A DNA stretch of 64,000 nucleotides from Colivivens sp964452915 (GTDB lineage: Bacteria; Bacteroidota; Bacteroidia; Bacteroidales; Bacteroidaceae): contig CAYVNW010000006.1 in NCBI GenBank assembly GCA_964452915.1, positions 19,669 through 83,668 on the forward strand, given 5' to 3'. The notes under the pieces are model-generated. The model saw only the letters and a list, made by a program, of their open reading frames with translations. It did no database searches and was not told where the DNA came from. Position numbers and translations under genes: made by a program. The first letter of the stretch is position 1; every line of letters begins with the position of its first letter. Shown one piece after another: positions 16,039-25,403 of the stretch.

Positions 16039-16788
16039 TTACCTGAAAATGAAAGTGAAGTGATTCCACACCGTCGTCAGCAAGCCATAATGACATGCCA
16101 TGATCTTGAAACGCTCTATGAGCGATGCTATGTGATTCTTGCGTGTCATGCCGCCGTCAAGGTAGTCTGTGAGGATCATTTGCGTATTGATATTCTTCAA
16201 ATGCCTTTTGTCACTCTCTTTCATTACCTTTATGCACCAATCCACATCTGCTGAATAATGATATTTTGTATCATATGACACACAAATGCCGCGTCTGGCG
16301 TAAAACGACTGGTGGCAAACAAGCATACCACGTTGAAAAGACTTCCATGTCAGGCTCACAGGAGCGGACAAATGACGGTGTCGAAGAAAATGTCCATCAA
16401 TATCAACAACGTCTGTATCACCATAAATTATGCCGGCATCATCTATGTTATCTATATTATCAAACACGTCCTCAACGGTCCGCGCATCATGGAACTTATC
16501 GCCAGCATTCAGAAAGCACACAAACTCACCCTTAGCAACACGCAACCCCTTATTCATAGCATAATACAAGCCATCATCACGCTCGCTTATAATTGTAACA
16601 TTGATAGCCGCATTTCTATTCTTATATGCTTTTACGATGTCAACTGTACCATCATTTGACGCACCATCAACAATGATATGTTCAATAAAGCCACGATAAG
16701 TCTGACACTCCACACTTTTGAGAGTACGCTCCACTGTAGCTTCAGCGTTGTAAGTAACGGTTATTATAGACAATAAAGGCAAATTCAT
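16039..16788 (-). CDS. Family 2 glycosyltransferase
   Basis: This 249-residue GT-A enzyme opens with LLSIITVTYNAEATVERTLKSV. It carries the nucleotide-sugar motif IIVDGASNDGTVDI (about residues 37-50) and a metal-binding IIYGDTDVVD segment (about 137-146). It has no membrane segment and is probably a cytoplasmic transferase for a surface glycan. Its ATG overlaps the stop of the family 4 gene (ATGA), so the two are translationally coupled. Donor and acceptor are unknown. Confidence 0.9.
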   Translation of the reverse strand: MNLPLLSIITVTYNAEATVERTLKSVECQTYRGFIEHIIVDGASNDGTVDIVKAYKNRNAAINVTIISERDDGLYYAMNKGLRVAKGEFVCFLNAGDKFHDARTVEDVFDNIDNIDDAGIIYGDTDVVDIDGHFLRHRHLSAPVSLTWKSFQRGMLVCHQSFYARRGICVSYDTKYHYSADVDWCIKVMKESDKRHLKNINTQMILTDYLDGGMTRKNHIASLIERFKIMACHYGLLTTVWNHFTFIFR

Positions 16789-18044
16789 TGTTCAAGAAGC
16801 ATTTCATAAATTTCTGTATACCTACGCGCCACACGGTCCTCACTATACGTGTTGACGGCTTTTGTATGAGCGTCTGTACACAATGAATCATAACGAGATT
16901 TATCAAGGCACCATCTGATACCGTCTGCAAAATCTTGTGAGTTTTTATATTCAGCTACATAGCCATTCTTTTTGTGATCAATCATCTCAGGAATACCACC
17001 GATATTGAAGCCTACACATGGAGTACCACACGACATTGCTTCAACAATTGTATTTGGGAGGTTATCTTGTAAGGAAGGAGTAACAAAGATGTCTACAGCA
17101 TTATATAATTCGACTATATCTTGCTCATTGCTCAAATAATCAACAGGGAAGACCTCGAGAGGAATGGAATTCTTCACCTTCATCGCATCTCCACCCAGAA
17201 CAACCACACCAATGTTCATCGCAAGCTCAGGGTCTTCAAACTTTATTATGTTACAAGCCTCCACAAGATACTTAAAGCCTTTGCGTTCATCTGTAATCCG
17301 TTGTGAGCCAAACAGTATAAGGCGTTTTCCTACAGGCAACCTACGTTTCTTACGCACCTCATCCATATTCATCGGACGGAATATGTGTGAATTAATGGCG
17401 TTGGGTATGCACGTTACAAACTGCCCGCGTGTCAGTGCACTTTTATTCGCCAAACTTGCAATCCACTCACTGCAACCTACAAAAGCGAGTTTTACTCCAC
17501 CATATAGTTTTCTCTTTTGTTCATACACCTTTATTGCAGGATCGCTTGCCACCCCACCATTAGAAAGCAGATCACATTTATAACAGTAGTTTTGATACTT
17601 TGTGCAATCGCCGGAATAATGACAAATGCCGGTGAAGTACCACATGTCGTGCATCGTTATAACCACCGGCTTCCCTGAATGTATTATTTTATACAAGTCA
17701 CTCATCGAAAGAAACCCTTGGTTGATCCAATGCAGATGGACTACATCAGCTTGTTCGAATTCATATAGTTTAGTTATATCTGTCCCTGTATTTGCAATAT
17801 CAATCTGAAAAAGATTACGTTTACTGAATCCGTTAGCGACCCATATACAAAAACGTTCCCACATAAATTTCAATGGCAAAAGCCATGAAGAGGGGATGGC
17901 GCTTACTGTCATACTGTCGGTTTGTTTATCACGTACAAGCATCCTTGCCTTGACCCCATTTTTCTTCAAGGCTTCCATCAGACGGGTTGCAGCAATAGCC
18001 GCACCGCCAATTCGTTCCGAGGTGTTGATGATAAGTACTCTCAT
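16785..18044 (-). CDS. Family 4 glycosyltransferase
   Basis: About 419 residues with a GT-B fold. The N-terminus MRVLIINTSERIGGAAIAATRL is the usual start of this group. The C-terminal donor domain has LILFGSQRITDERKGFKYLVEA, VDIFVTPSLQDNLPNTIVEAMSCGTPCVGF and the glutamates of E-x7-E. A cysteine-rich patch (CHYSGDCTKYQNYCYKC, about 165-185) resembles the zinc-like insert of WcaC-like transferases. I chose the ATG at 18044 because the longer start at 18065 lies upstream of a -7 element at 18053-18060. It is coupled to the family 2 gene, and together they suggest a small surface-polysaccharide unit. Confidence 0.9.
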   Translation of the reverse strand: MRVLIINTSERIGGAAIAATRLMEALKKNGVKARMLVRDKQTDSMTVSAIPSSWLLPLKFMWERFCIWVANGFSKRNLFQIDIANTGTDITKLYEFEQADVVHLHWINQGFLSMSDLYKIIHSGKPVVITMHDMWYFTGICHYSGDCTKYQNYCYKCDLLSNGGVASDPAIKVYEQKRKLYGGVKLAFVGCSEWIASLANKSALTRGQFVTCIPNAINSHIFRPMNMDEVRKKRRLPVGKRLILFGSQRITDERKGFKYLVEACNIIKFEDPELAMNIGVVVLGGDAMKVKNSIPLEVFPVDYLSNEQDIVELYNAVDIFVTPSLQDNLPNTIVEAMSCGTPCVGFNIGGIPEMIDHKKNGYVAEYKNSQDFADGIRWCLDKSRYDSLCTDAHTKAVNTYSEDRVARRYTEIYEMLLEQ

Positions 18045-18052
18045 TTCAAATG

Positions 18053-18060
18053 CAAAGGTA
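18053..18060 (-). promoter_or_regulatory. -7 promoter element of the glycosyltransferase pair
   Basis: TACCTTTG on the minus strand ends 8 bases before the chosen ATG (18044), implying a leaderless or nearly leaderless mRNA. No TTTG at 19-21 bases; one occurs at 26. Confidence 0.55.
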
Positions 18061-18132
18061 CGCAAAAATCATCAAGAATTATTGGTCAAAAACAGATAAT
18101 CACATAAAAAACATAAAAAAACGTGCAAATTC

Positions 18133-18163
18133 ATTGCTCGTACCGAATTAATCATTACCTTTG
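18133..18163 (+). promoter_or_regulatory. Promoter of tRNA-Asn
   Basis: ATTG (18133-18136), 19 bases, TACCTTTG (18156-18163), ending 11 bases before the tRNA. Confidence 0.65.
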
Positions 18164-18174
18164 TGCCGTCAACC

Positions 18175-18251
18175 GCTTCAGTAGCTCAGTCGGTTAGAGC
18201 ACCTGACTGTTAATCAGGGGGTCGTTGGTTCAAGCCCATCCTGAAGCGCCA
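18175..18251 (+). tRNA. tRNA-Asn (GTT), CCA encoded
   Basis: The cloverleaf is complete. Acceptor GCTTCAG pairs with CTGAAGC, and the D-arm is TAGCTCAGTCGGTTAGAGCA. The anticodon stem CCTGA/TCAGG has loop CTGTTAA (anticodon GTT). The T-arm is GTTGG-TTCAAGC-CCATC with one T-T mismatch, the discriminator is G, and CCA is encoded at 18249-18251. Confidence 0.95.
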
Positions 18252-18252
18252 G

Positions 18253-18280
18253 CCCACTGCCATGCATGGCAGTGGGTTTT
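18253..18280 (+). terminator. Intrinsic terminator after tRNA-Asn
   Basis: A 24-base perfect inverted repeat (CCCACTGCCATG then CATGGCAGTGGG) followed by TTTT, two bases after the encoded CCA. Confidence 0.9.
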
Positions 18281-18301
18281 AATTGCAACAATTATAATAA
18301 G

Positions 18302-19768
18302 ATGAGACAAGCCCTTGTTTCCTTTGTTTGTGGAATTTATCTCACAGATCTCTTTATTGGCACTATAGGATGGAGTTTAAACTCACAGTTAATCGTGCTT
18401 GTGCTGCTTGATATCACATTGATACTGCTTTATAAATTGAGAGCTGTTTATGCTTATGCACTCGTCACATACTTGTTTTGTCTTGTACTTGGCTCCACTA
18501 TGTTACGTGTGAGATACAATGAAGTCCGGTATGGAGTTTCACGTCAGACACACGACATTCAAGGAGTCGTCATTGAAGAACCAATAGCTAAGAAAAAAAC
18601 CGTTGCTGTGAAACTAAGAACCGACAGTGGTGCGTTGGTGATTGTATATCTGATACCCAAATACAAACTCAACATAGGCGATCACATTAGCGCCCATTCC
18701 AATTATGGAATGTCGCCAACTTGTACATTAGACAATAAAGACTCTGTATATGAGGAATATCATAAATACTTATTCTATCAAAGTTTCTCTGCTACTTGTT
18801 ATGTTGGTGACTCGTGGGAAAAAGCAGACGGCAAAAAGAGAAACAGCCTATATACAAAGTTGCATTCATTGCAACAAGATATGATAAAAGAATATAATAA
18901 AGCAGGATTCACAGGCGATGAAGGAGCAGTAATAGAAGCGATGACGACAGGAAGCAGTAATCATGTATCCAAACAACTGAGACGACGATTCTCCAGCTCG
19001 GGTATAAGTCATATACTGGCTCTATCAGGCTTTCACCTTTCGATAATATATATGTTGCTCGAACTGTTCCTTTTCAATTCGTTCATGCCGTTAAAGTGGC
19101 GGCTCATATCACGCTTGATTACAATTGTATTCATAGCGGCATATGTTATGATCGCCGGAGCACCTCCCTCGCTTGTAAGAGCCGCAATTATGTGTTGTGC
19201 AATGATTGTCAGTCAGATGTTCCGCAGGAAGATTAACAGTCTCGACACACTTGTATTCACGGCTATGGCAATGCTATTATGGAATCCTCTACTTTTATTT
19301 AACGTGGGGTTTCAACTCTCATTCCTTTCTATGTTAGGATTAATCACTATGGGGAGCCAGCTATACAACATATTAACCATAAAGAACCCGATCGTACGGA
19401 AAGTAACAAGTAGCGTATCATCAACAATAATATGCAATGCTTTTACCCTTCCTTTAGTCGCTTACTATTTTGGCACTATTCCTCTTTTGGCCATAGCGAG
19501 CAATTTGTTGGCTGGTGTCCTTTCTATGATTCTGCTTTTCCTTGCCGCATTGTGGTGGTTGTTTGCGTTATGTCATTCCATTCAGCAACTGACAGGCACA
19601 CTGCTTATGCATACTTCCGCACTTTTAACCGGCATGACAAATTATATAACATTTGTTGACTGGGCAACAATTGAATGGCATCCGAACAAAACAGGAGTAG
19701 CATTATGTTATTTGCTGCTGATTGTCATGTATATTTTTTTACGCCGGTTCAAGATTCTGCCAACATAA
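18302..19768 (+). CDS. ComEC/Rec2 family competence-type membrane protein
   Basis: About 488 residues. N-terminal membrane helices lead into a soluble DUF4131-like segment (about 60-170). The Competence core follows, with HILALSGFHLSIIYMLLELF (about 235-255) and MIAGAPPSLVRAAIMCC, then many helices to the end. The metallo-beta-lactamase tail of Firmicutes ComEC is absent, as is usual in Bacteroidetes. The family imports single-stranded DNA across the inner membrane. The open frame reaches back to 18266, inside the tRNA terminator, so I use the ATG at 18302 (MRQALVSFVCGIY). Its 3' end overlaps ybeY by 20 bases tail to tail. Confidence 0.88.
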   Translation: MRQALVSFVCGIYLTDLFIGTIGWSLNSQLIVLVLLDITLILLYKLRAVYAYALVTYLFCLVLGSTMLRVRYNEVRYGVSRQTHDIQGVVIEEPIAKKKTVAVKLRTDSGALVIVYLIPKYKLNIGDHISAHSNYGMSPTCTLDNKDSVYEEYHKYLFYQSFSATCYVGDSWEKADGKKRNSLYTKLHSLQQDMIKEYNKAGFTGDEGAVIEAMTTGSSNHVSKQLRRRFSSSGISHILALSGFHLSIIYMLLELFLFNSFMPLKWRLISRLITIVFIAAYVMIAGAPPSLVRAAIMCCAMIVSQMFRRKINSLDTLVFTAMAMLLWNPLLLFNVGFQLSFLSMLGLITMGSQLYNILTIKNPIVRKVTSSVSSTIICNAFTLPLVAYYFGTIPLLAIASNLLAGVLSMILLFLAALWWLFALCHSIQQLTGTLLMHTSALLTGMTNYITFVDWATIEWHPNKTGVALCYLLLIVMYIFLRRFKILPT

Positions 19769-20168
19769 TAAGTGCGCGGTTCTCTGCAGCCTCCATAATT
19801 GCACGTTCGCCAGGACCTTTGTCGTTGATGCCACACAAGTGGAGTATGCCGTGTATCATTACCCGATTCAATTCATCTGCAAATGCCGTATGTTGCTGCT
19901 TAGAATTTGACGAGACTGTGTCTATACTGATAAATAAATCACCACTTATAGTTTTTCCCGTTGAATAATCGAACGTTATTATGTCAGTATAATAATCATG
20001 TTGCAGGTATTTGCGGTTCACATCAAGTATTTTCTCATCATTACAGAAAACGTACCCAATGTCACCAACAATTTTAGCATATGAGGCAGCGACGCGTCTT
20101 ACCCAATCTTGTACCTTTTGCTGGTTGATGCGAGGCATTTCAACACCATCACATTGAAAGCTTATCAT
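19749..20168 (-). CDS. ybeY: Endoribonuclease YbeY (16S rRNA 3' maturation)
   Basis: This 139-residue protein matches YbeY, a zinc-dependent single-strand RNase acting on 16S rRNA 3' ends and in ribosome quality control. GDIGYVFCNDEKILDVNRKYL and DIITFDYSTG are family segments. The zinc motif is HGILHLCGINDKGPGE, with two of three usual histidines; the third position reads Asp/Lys, a variant I recall from other Bacteroidetes. It overlaps the S41 protease gene by 20 bases at its start and comEC by 20 bases at its end. Confidence 0.9.
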   Translation of the reverse strand: MISFQCDGVEMPRINQQKVQDWVRRVAASYAKIVGDIGYVFCNDEKILDVNRKYLQHDYYTDIITFDYSTGKTISGDLFISIDTVSSNSKQQHTAFADELNRVMIHGILHLCGINDKGPGERAIMEAAENRALIMLAES

Positions 20169-21750
20169 AGTAACCGTCCTCCTTTATGGTCGCAACACCT
20201 TTATTATAGATTTCGTTTGCATTATTGTAAATCTGATAATATCCGTTCATATCCCATATATTGCGCGCTATAAGAGCTTTTAGCTGAAGTTTCAGCAAAG
20301 GCATTGAACGTTCAAGCAATGAATCGGTATATACTATCTCTGCCTTTTTTGCAAGGTCGAGAAGGAGATCAATAACATCTTGCCCGACTTCATACGAAGA
20401 TTGGAAGTCAGAGAACGTCTTATAGTCTTTTGTAAGGCGTTTGCGGTTCTTCTCTGTATACCTCAAGCATGTTTGTATGACGCAGCTTTTTGCAAGCAGT
20501 TCACGATGTAACTGTGTATACATTGTTGTGTCAAGAGGAACATAGACATCCGGCATTATTCCTCCACCTCCATACACTACACGATGATTTTTCAGCGTGG
20601 TAAACTTTAGAGAATCGGCAAAGTGTATGCTGTCAGGATTTGTCAGCTCACCACTATTCAATCTGTCAAGCATATCCTTGTTGTAGTCTTCGGAGTGTCC
20701 TTTCTCAAAAGGTTTCTGAATGCATCTGCCTGAAGGGCTGTAATAATGCGCAGTAGTCAGACGGATCATGGATCCGTCAGGCAATTCGATGGGGCGTTGT
20801 ACCAGTCCTTTTCCAAACGAGCGCCGCCCGACAACCAGGCCACGGTCGTTATCCTGTATGGCACCAGTTACAATTTCGGATGCAGACGCTGTATAACTGT
20901 CTATCAATACCACAACCTTACCAGTACGCATAAAACCTGTTCCGTCAGCTCTGTATTCCCGTCGTGGCATAGCACGGCCCTCGGTAAAGACGATCAAATC
21001 GCCTTTATCAAGGAACTCGTTGCTTATTTCGACTGCTGCCTGCAAATATCCTCCACCATTTGCCTGCAAGTCGAGTACAAGATCAGTCATACCTTGATCT
21101 TTCAGTTTATGTAAAGCGCTGACAAACTCCTGATGAGTTGTTGCTCCAAAATTGTTTATCCGTATATACCCAGTAGTAGGGTCGATCATATATGATGCAT
21201 CAATTGAGAATACAGGAATCTTATCACGAGTCACAACAAAATAATGTAAGCCCTTCACACCATCACGCATTATGCCCAACTTTACTTTCGACCCTTTCGG
21301 ACCACGCAGTCTGCACTTTATTTCATCGTTTGTTAGTTTCTGTCCTGCAATTGAAGTATCATTAACCGTAATAATACGGTCTCCTGCAATAATTCCAACA
21401 CGTTCTGAAGGTCCGTCACTTACCGGTTGCACCACAACCAATGTGTCTTCTACCATATTATATTGTACACCTATACCCTCAAAATTACCTTCAAGCGGTT
21501 CGGTCAGTGATTTCACTTCCTTTGCAGGCGTATAAGCAGAATGTGGATCGAGCTGTTTAAGCATGCCATTAATAGCATCCTCAACTATTTTATTTTCGTC
21601 CACACTGTCAACATAAATCTGATTGATTGCAGACTCTGCTAAAATCAATTTGTGCAAAGGACTGTTTAGAAATGGATTTGCAGCATGATCTTGTGCTATC
21701 ATGCACGCTGTAAACATCCACAACAGGACTGATTGTAATAATTTGTTCAT
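20149..21750 (-). CDS. S41 family C-terminal processing peptidase
   Basis: This 533-residue secreted protease has a signal peptide (ACMIAQDHA), an N-terminal helical part and a PDZ domain at about 85-170 (EGIGVQYNMVEDTLVVV, AGDRIITVNDTSIAG). In the S41 core the catalytic Ser lies in YTASASEIVTGA (about 290) and Lys in RRSFGKGLVQ (about 318). Tail-specific proteases trim periplasmic and secreted proteins. The order ybeY-protease-coaD-topoisomerase, with overlaps of 20, 4 and 4 bases, makes one operon. Confidence 0.93.
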   Translation of the reverse strand: MNKLLQSVLLWMFTACMIAQDHAANPFLNSPLHKLILAESAINQIYVDSVDENKIVEDAINGMLKQLDPHSAYTPAKEVKSLTEPLEGNFEGIGVQYNMVEDTLVVVQPVSDGPSERVGIIAGDRIITVNDTSIAGQKLTNDEIKCRLRGPKGSKVKLGIMRDGVKGLHYFVVTRDKIPVFSIDASYMIDPTTGYIRINNFGATTHQEFVSALHKLKDQGMTDLVLDLQANGGGYLQAAVEISNEFLDKGDLIVFTEGRAMPRREYRADGTGFMRTGKVVVLIDSYTASASEIVTGAIQDNDRGLVVGRRSFGKGLVQRPIELPDGSMIRLTTAHYYSPSGRCIQKPFEKGHSEDYNKDMLDRLNSGELTNPDSIHFADSLKFTTLKNHRVVYGGGGIMPDVYVPLDTTMYTQLHRELLAKSCVIQTCLRYTEKNRKRLTKDYKTFSDFQSSYEVGQDVIDLLLDLAKKAEIVYTDSLLERSMPLLKLQLKALIARNIWDMNGYYQIYNNANEIYNKGVATIKEDGYYDKLSM

Positions 21751-22208
21751 CGCAAGTACTTTTTTATGTCTGATGGTAAGAACATACTGACATCCTTACC
21801 ATATTTGATTAGTTCTCTTACAATACTTGAACTGATGCTTGCATACCGCTCTTCAGTGAAGAGTAGTATTGTATCTATACCGGTCAGGCTTCGGTTGATA
21901 TCAGCCATCCGCCGTTCGTACTCAAAGTCTTTTATATCTCTGACACCTCTTACGAGCGCCGATACTCCTATCTGATTTGCAAAATCGGTTGTCAATCCAT
22001 CGTAATGTATAACTGTTACTCTTGGCTCATTACTGTAAATACCTTTTATATAATTAAGTCTGTCATTTAAATTCAACAAGGCATGCTTATCTGAATTAAC
22101 ACCTATAGCGACAACGACTTCATCAAACAAACGGAGCGTGCGATCAACTATTGACTTGTGGCCTAACGTAAAAGGATCGAAACTTCCCGCAAATAGAACC
22201 TTTGTCAT
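21747..22208 (-). CDS. coaD: Pantetheine-phosphate adenylyltransferase
   Basis: This 153-residue enzyme makes dephospho-CoA from 4'-phosphopantetheine and ATP. The nucleotidyltransferase motif AGSFDPFTLGHKSIVDR at the N-terminus and ISSSIVRELIKYG near residue 128 are diagnostic. VRGVRDIKDFEYE is also conserved. Length is standard. It overlaps its neighbours by 4 bases on each side. Confidence 0.96.
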   Translation of the reverse strand: MTKVLFAGSFDPFTLGHKSIVDRTLRLFDEVVVAIGVNSDKHALLNLNDRLNYIKGIYSNEPRVTVIHYDGLTTDFANQIGVSALVRGVRDIKDFEYERRMADINRSLTGIDTILLFTEERYASISSSIVRELIKYGKDVSMFLPSDIKKYLR

Positions 22209-24175
22209 AATGAATCCTCCTCCTTCATTTCAGTATCTGCTTCAGGTTTATCCTCCTCAATTACGAGATTGTTTATGATAAAACTCTGACGCTCCATTGT
22301 ATTTTTACCCATATAATATTTAAGCAACTCCGGAACTTTATCAGTTTTCCTCAGTGTAACTTGCTCCAGCCGAATATCGGGGCCAATGAAATTTTTGAAT
22401 TCATCAGGCGAGATCTCGCCAAGTCCTTTGAATCGTGTTATTTCAGGTTCTGGACCAAGCAAATGTATAGCATTCTTCCTTTCCTCCTCTGAATAACAAT
22501 ACAATGTAATAAAATCATTTTTATCATCGGGCTTGCCTTTCATCAGTTCTTCAAGAGCTGCCTTCTTTATACGTTTTTTTCTGTTTCGTACCCGAAACAG
22601 TGGCGTTTGTAGGATATAGACATGTCCTTTTCTAATCAGTTCCGGAAAGAACTGCAAGAAGAAGGTGATCATAAGCAGGCGTATATGCATTCCGTCTACA
22701 TCGGCATCAGTTGCCACAATTACTTTATTATATCTCAGGCCATCTATTCCATCTTCAATATTCAGTGCAGCTTGAAGCAGATTAAACTCCTCATTCTCAT
22801 AAACTACTTTCTTTGTCAACCCATATGCATTAAGTGGCTTCCCGAGCAGTGAAAACACTGCTTGAGTCTCCACATCACGGCTTTTCGTGATGCTACCGCT
22901 CGCTGAGTCACCTTCTGTAATAAAGATACTACTGTCTTCTTTTTTGTCGCCCTTCAAGTCATTGAGATGCACACGGCAATCACGCAACTTCCTATTGTGC
23001 AGATTTGCTTTCTTAGCCCGCTCGCGTGCGAGTTTGGTCACACCCGCGATTGCCTTACGCTCACGTTCATTATCAAGAATTTTTTGCTGTATGATTTCAG
23101 CCACATCAAGATTCTTATGGAGATAATTATCCACCTCTGTCTTTATGAAATCACCTACAAACTTATTAACGCTTATGCCTCCGTTGGGCTCCATAGTGAG
23201 CGAGCCAAGTTTAATCTTTGTCTGACTCTCAAATTGTGGTTCTTGTATATTGATAGCTATCGCAGCGACAATTCCGTTTCGTATATCTACATACTCATAG
23301 TTCTTATTAAAGAATTCTTTGATCGTTCGTGCTATGTGTTCCTTAAACGCACTTTGATGTGTGCCGCCTTGCGATGTATGCTGACCATTAACAAACGAAT
23401 GATATTCTTCACCATATTGTTCGTTAGTATGCGTGAACGCAATCTCTATATCTTCACCCTTCAGATGGATTATGTCATACAGGGGTTTGGTGTCCATCGT
23501 GTCTATCAATAAGTCCTTAAGGCCGTTACGACTTATAATTCGCCTTCCATTGTAATATATTTCAAGACCAGTGTTTAGATATGTATAGTTCCTGAGCATT
23601 GTCTCAACGAACTCAGTCTGGAATTGATAATTCAGAAACAACGTGTCATCAGGTTCAAAATATACATAAGTACCAGACTCCTCATGTGATTCTTCTGTTA
23701 CATCGCTCTGCAATACTCCTCTCTCGAACTTTGCTATACGTACTTTACCATCCCTGTAACTGCGGACCTCATAAGTGGAACTCAACGCATTTACAGCCTT
23801 CGAGCCGACACCATTCAATCCAACACTCTTCTTGAATGCCTTCGAATCATATTTTCCACCTGTGTTCAGCATGCTGACAGCCTCAATTAACTTTCCCTGT
23901 GGAATTCCACGTCCGAAATCTCGCACACTGACTGCCTTTCCACCGGAAATCTCTACCTCAATGCGTTTGCCTGCATTCATTTTGAACTCGTCGATGGAGT
24001 TATCAATAGTTTCCTTCAGCAATACATATATACCATCTTCTTCATGCGAGCCGTCGCCCAACCGTCCTATATACATACCTGGACGGGTGCGCACGTGCTC
24101 CATATCACTTAAATGACGTATATTCTCGTCTGTATACTCTACACTGTTTATTTTATTTTCTTGATCCTCTGCCAT
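22205..24175 (-). CDS. parE: Type IIA DNA topoisomerase subunit B (ParE/GyrB-like)
   Basis: A 656-residue protein. The GHKL ATPase domain has RTRPGMYIGRLG, the Asn in KETIDNSIDEF, VRDFGRGIP and VGLNGVGSKAVNALS. The transducer follows, then the TOPRIM domain with FITEGDSASGSITKSRD and ATDADVDGMHIR. Length and the wording at the TOPRIM fit topoisomerase IV subunit B, which unlinks daughter chromosomes, rather than GyrB. No parC follows in this operon, so the partner is elsewhere. It is the first gene of the operon. Confidence 0.9.
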   Translation of the reverse strand: MAEDQENKINSVEYTDENIRHLSDMEHVRTRPGMYIGRLGDGSHEEDGIYVLLKETIDNSIDEFKMNAGKRIEVEISGGKAVSVRDFGRGIPQGKLIEAVSMLNTGGKYDSKAFKKSVGLNGVGSKAVNALSSTYEVRSYRDGKVRIAKFERGVLQSDVTEESHEESGTYVYFEPDDTLFLNYQFQTEFVETMLRNYTYLNTGLEIYYNGRRIISRNGLKDLLIDTMDTKPLYDIIHLKGEDIEIAFTHTNEQYGEEYHSFVNGQHTSQGGTHQSAFKEHIARTIKEFFNKNYEYVDIRNGIVAAIAINIQEPQFESQTKIKLGSLTMEPNGGISVNKFVGDFIKTEVDNYLHKNLDVAEIIQQKILDNERERKAIAGVTKLARERAKKANLHNRKLRDCRVHLNDLKGDKKEDSSIFITEGDSASGSITKSRDVETQAVFSLLGKPLNAYGLTKKVVYENEEFNLLQAALNIEDGIDGLRYNKVIVATDADVDGMHIRLLMITFFLQFFPELIRKGHVYILQTPLFRVRNRKKRIKKAALEELMKGKPDDKNDFITLYCYSEEERKNAIHLLGPEPEITRFKGLGEISPDEFKNFIGPDIRLEQVTLRKTDKVPELLKYYMGKNTMERQSFIINNLVIEEDKPEADTEMKEEDSL

Positions 24176-24266
24176 GTATTATCTTCAGTTTCCTAATCCT
24201 TCATATCCAATGCTTATAGCTGGTTGCAGTAATATTCCGGTGGTTTTACGAACCAAATACCATATG

Positions 24267-25403
24267 TTATAATAGTTTCTTAAAACATCTTCTACGCTTA
24301 TGTTGCCTTCGTTCAAAATATATCCATTGCGACTGCACCTTTGAATTTACCTCCAATTCAGGATTCGTCTCCACGTATTTGTAACCTTCGGAAATATAGT
24401 TCGGCAACAGATCGTAGAACAACACCGCATTTACTCCCTTGCCTTGATATTCAGGCAATAGCCCGACAAGCATCAAGTCGAGAGTGTCGGGTTTCTTCCA
24501 TTTCAACGCTTTAAGCAAATAGAACCATCCTATCGGGAACAGTTTGCCCTTAGCCTTTTGAAGAGCTTTCGAGAGTGACGGCATTGAGATTCCTACACAT
24601 ATCAATTTCCCTTTTGAGTCTGTTATGATTGAAACAAGTTTCAAATCAATAAATGGTATGTATATTTTCACATAATGGTCTATCTGTTTGTCACTCAATT
24701 CAGAATATCCAAACAATGGTTTAAAAGCCTCATTGATTACTTGAAAGATCTCTCTACCATAATCATTGCGTAACTTCCTTCTTGACTTGTACCTTTTTAT
24801 TTGTAATCCATACTTTTCGATTACTATTTTTGCTATCCTTGTCAGACGCTCCGGTACCCCTGTATCTCTCGGCACTGTCATAAGCAATTCTATCCAATCT
24901 GCTTCTTTTTCAAATCCAAGAGCCTCCATATGTTTAGGGTAATACGGGTAGTTGTATATAGTAGCATTCGTGCCAAGCTCCTCGAATCCCTCGACCAACA
25001 TGCCTTCTGCATCCATATCGGTAAATCCCAATGGTCCTTGAATTGTATCCATGCCCTGCTTTTTGCCCCATGTAGCCACAGCATCAATCAAAGCTTTACT
25101 GACATCCATATCATCGATAAAATCAATATACCCAAAACGAACCATTTTCTGTTTCCATCGTTCGTTGGCCTTCCTGTTGATTATACCTGCGATCCTGCCT
25201 ACAATCACGCCATCCGTATATGCAAGATAATATATTGCATCACAAAATTCCATGGCAGGATTTTTGTCCGAAAACGTATCAAGCATGTCCTCATAGATGT
25301 CAGGCACTGAGTATGGATTATCTTTATACAACTCGTAATTAAACCGGATGAATTTCTTTAATTCATTCTTCGTCTCTACCTGTTTTATTACAACTTTACC
25401 CAT
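24267..25403 (-). CDS. GNAT-like N-acetyltransferase domain protein
   Basis: A 378-residue soluble protein. Two GNAT-like halves are visible. The first has IYYLAYTDGVIVGRIAGIINRKANERW (about 57-83) and the segment MDTIQGPLGFTDMDAEGMLVEGF. The second ends in LMLVGLLPEYQGKGVNAVLFYDLL (about 312-335), which has the pyrophosphate-binding Q-G-x-G pattern of acetyl-CoA enzymes. Bacteroidetes carry many such paired-GNAT proteins of unknown substrate. The C-terminus is very basic (RRQHKRRRCFKKLL). A TAACTTTG element (25431-25424) lies upstream without a good -33 box. Confidence 0.7.
   Translation of the reverse strand: MGKVVIKQVETKNELKKFIRFNYELYKDNPYSVPDIYEDMLDTFSDKNPAMEFCDAIYYLAYTDGVIVGRIAGIINRKANERWKQKMVRFGYIDFIDDMDVSKALIDAVATWGKKQGMDTIQGPLGFTDMDAEGMLVEGFEELGTNATIYNYPYYPKHMEALGFEKEADWIELLMTVPRDTGVPERLTRIAKIVIEKYGLQIKRYKSRRKLRNDYGREIFQVINEAFKPLFGYSELSDKQIDHYVKIYIPFIDLKLVSIITDSKGKLICVGISMPSLSKALQKAKGKLFPIGWFYLLKALKWKKPDTLDLMLVGLLPEYQGKGVNAVLFYDLLPNYISEGYKYVETNPELEVNSKVQSQWIYFERRQHKRRRCFKKLL

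Noticed and set aside
18266..18301. Upstream extension of the ComEC frame
   Set aside because: It begins inside the perfect terminator of tRNA-Asn and adds residues unlike the family.
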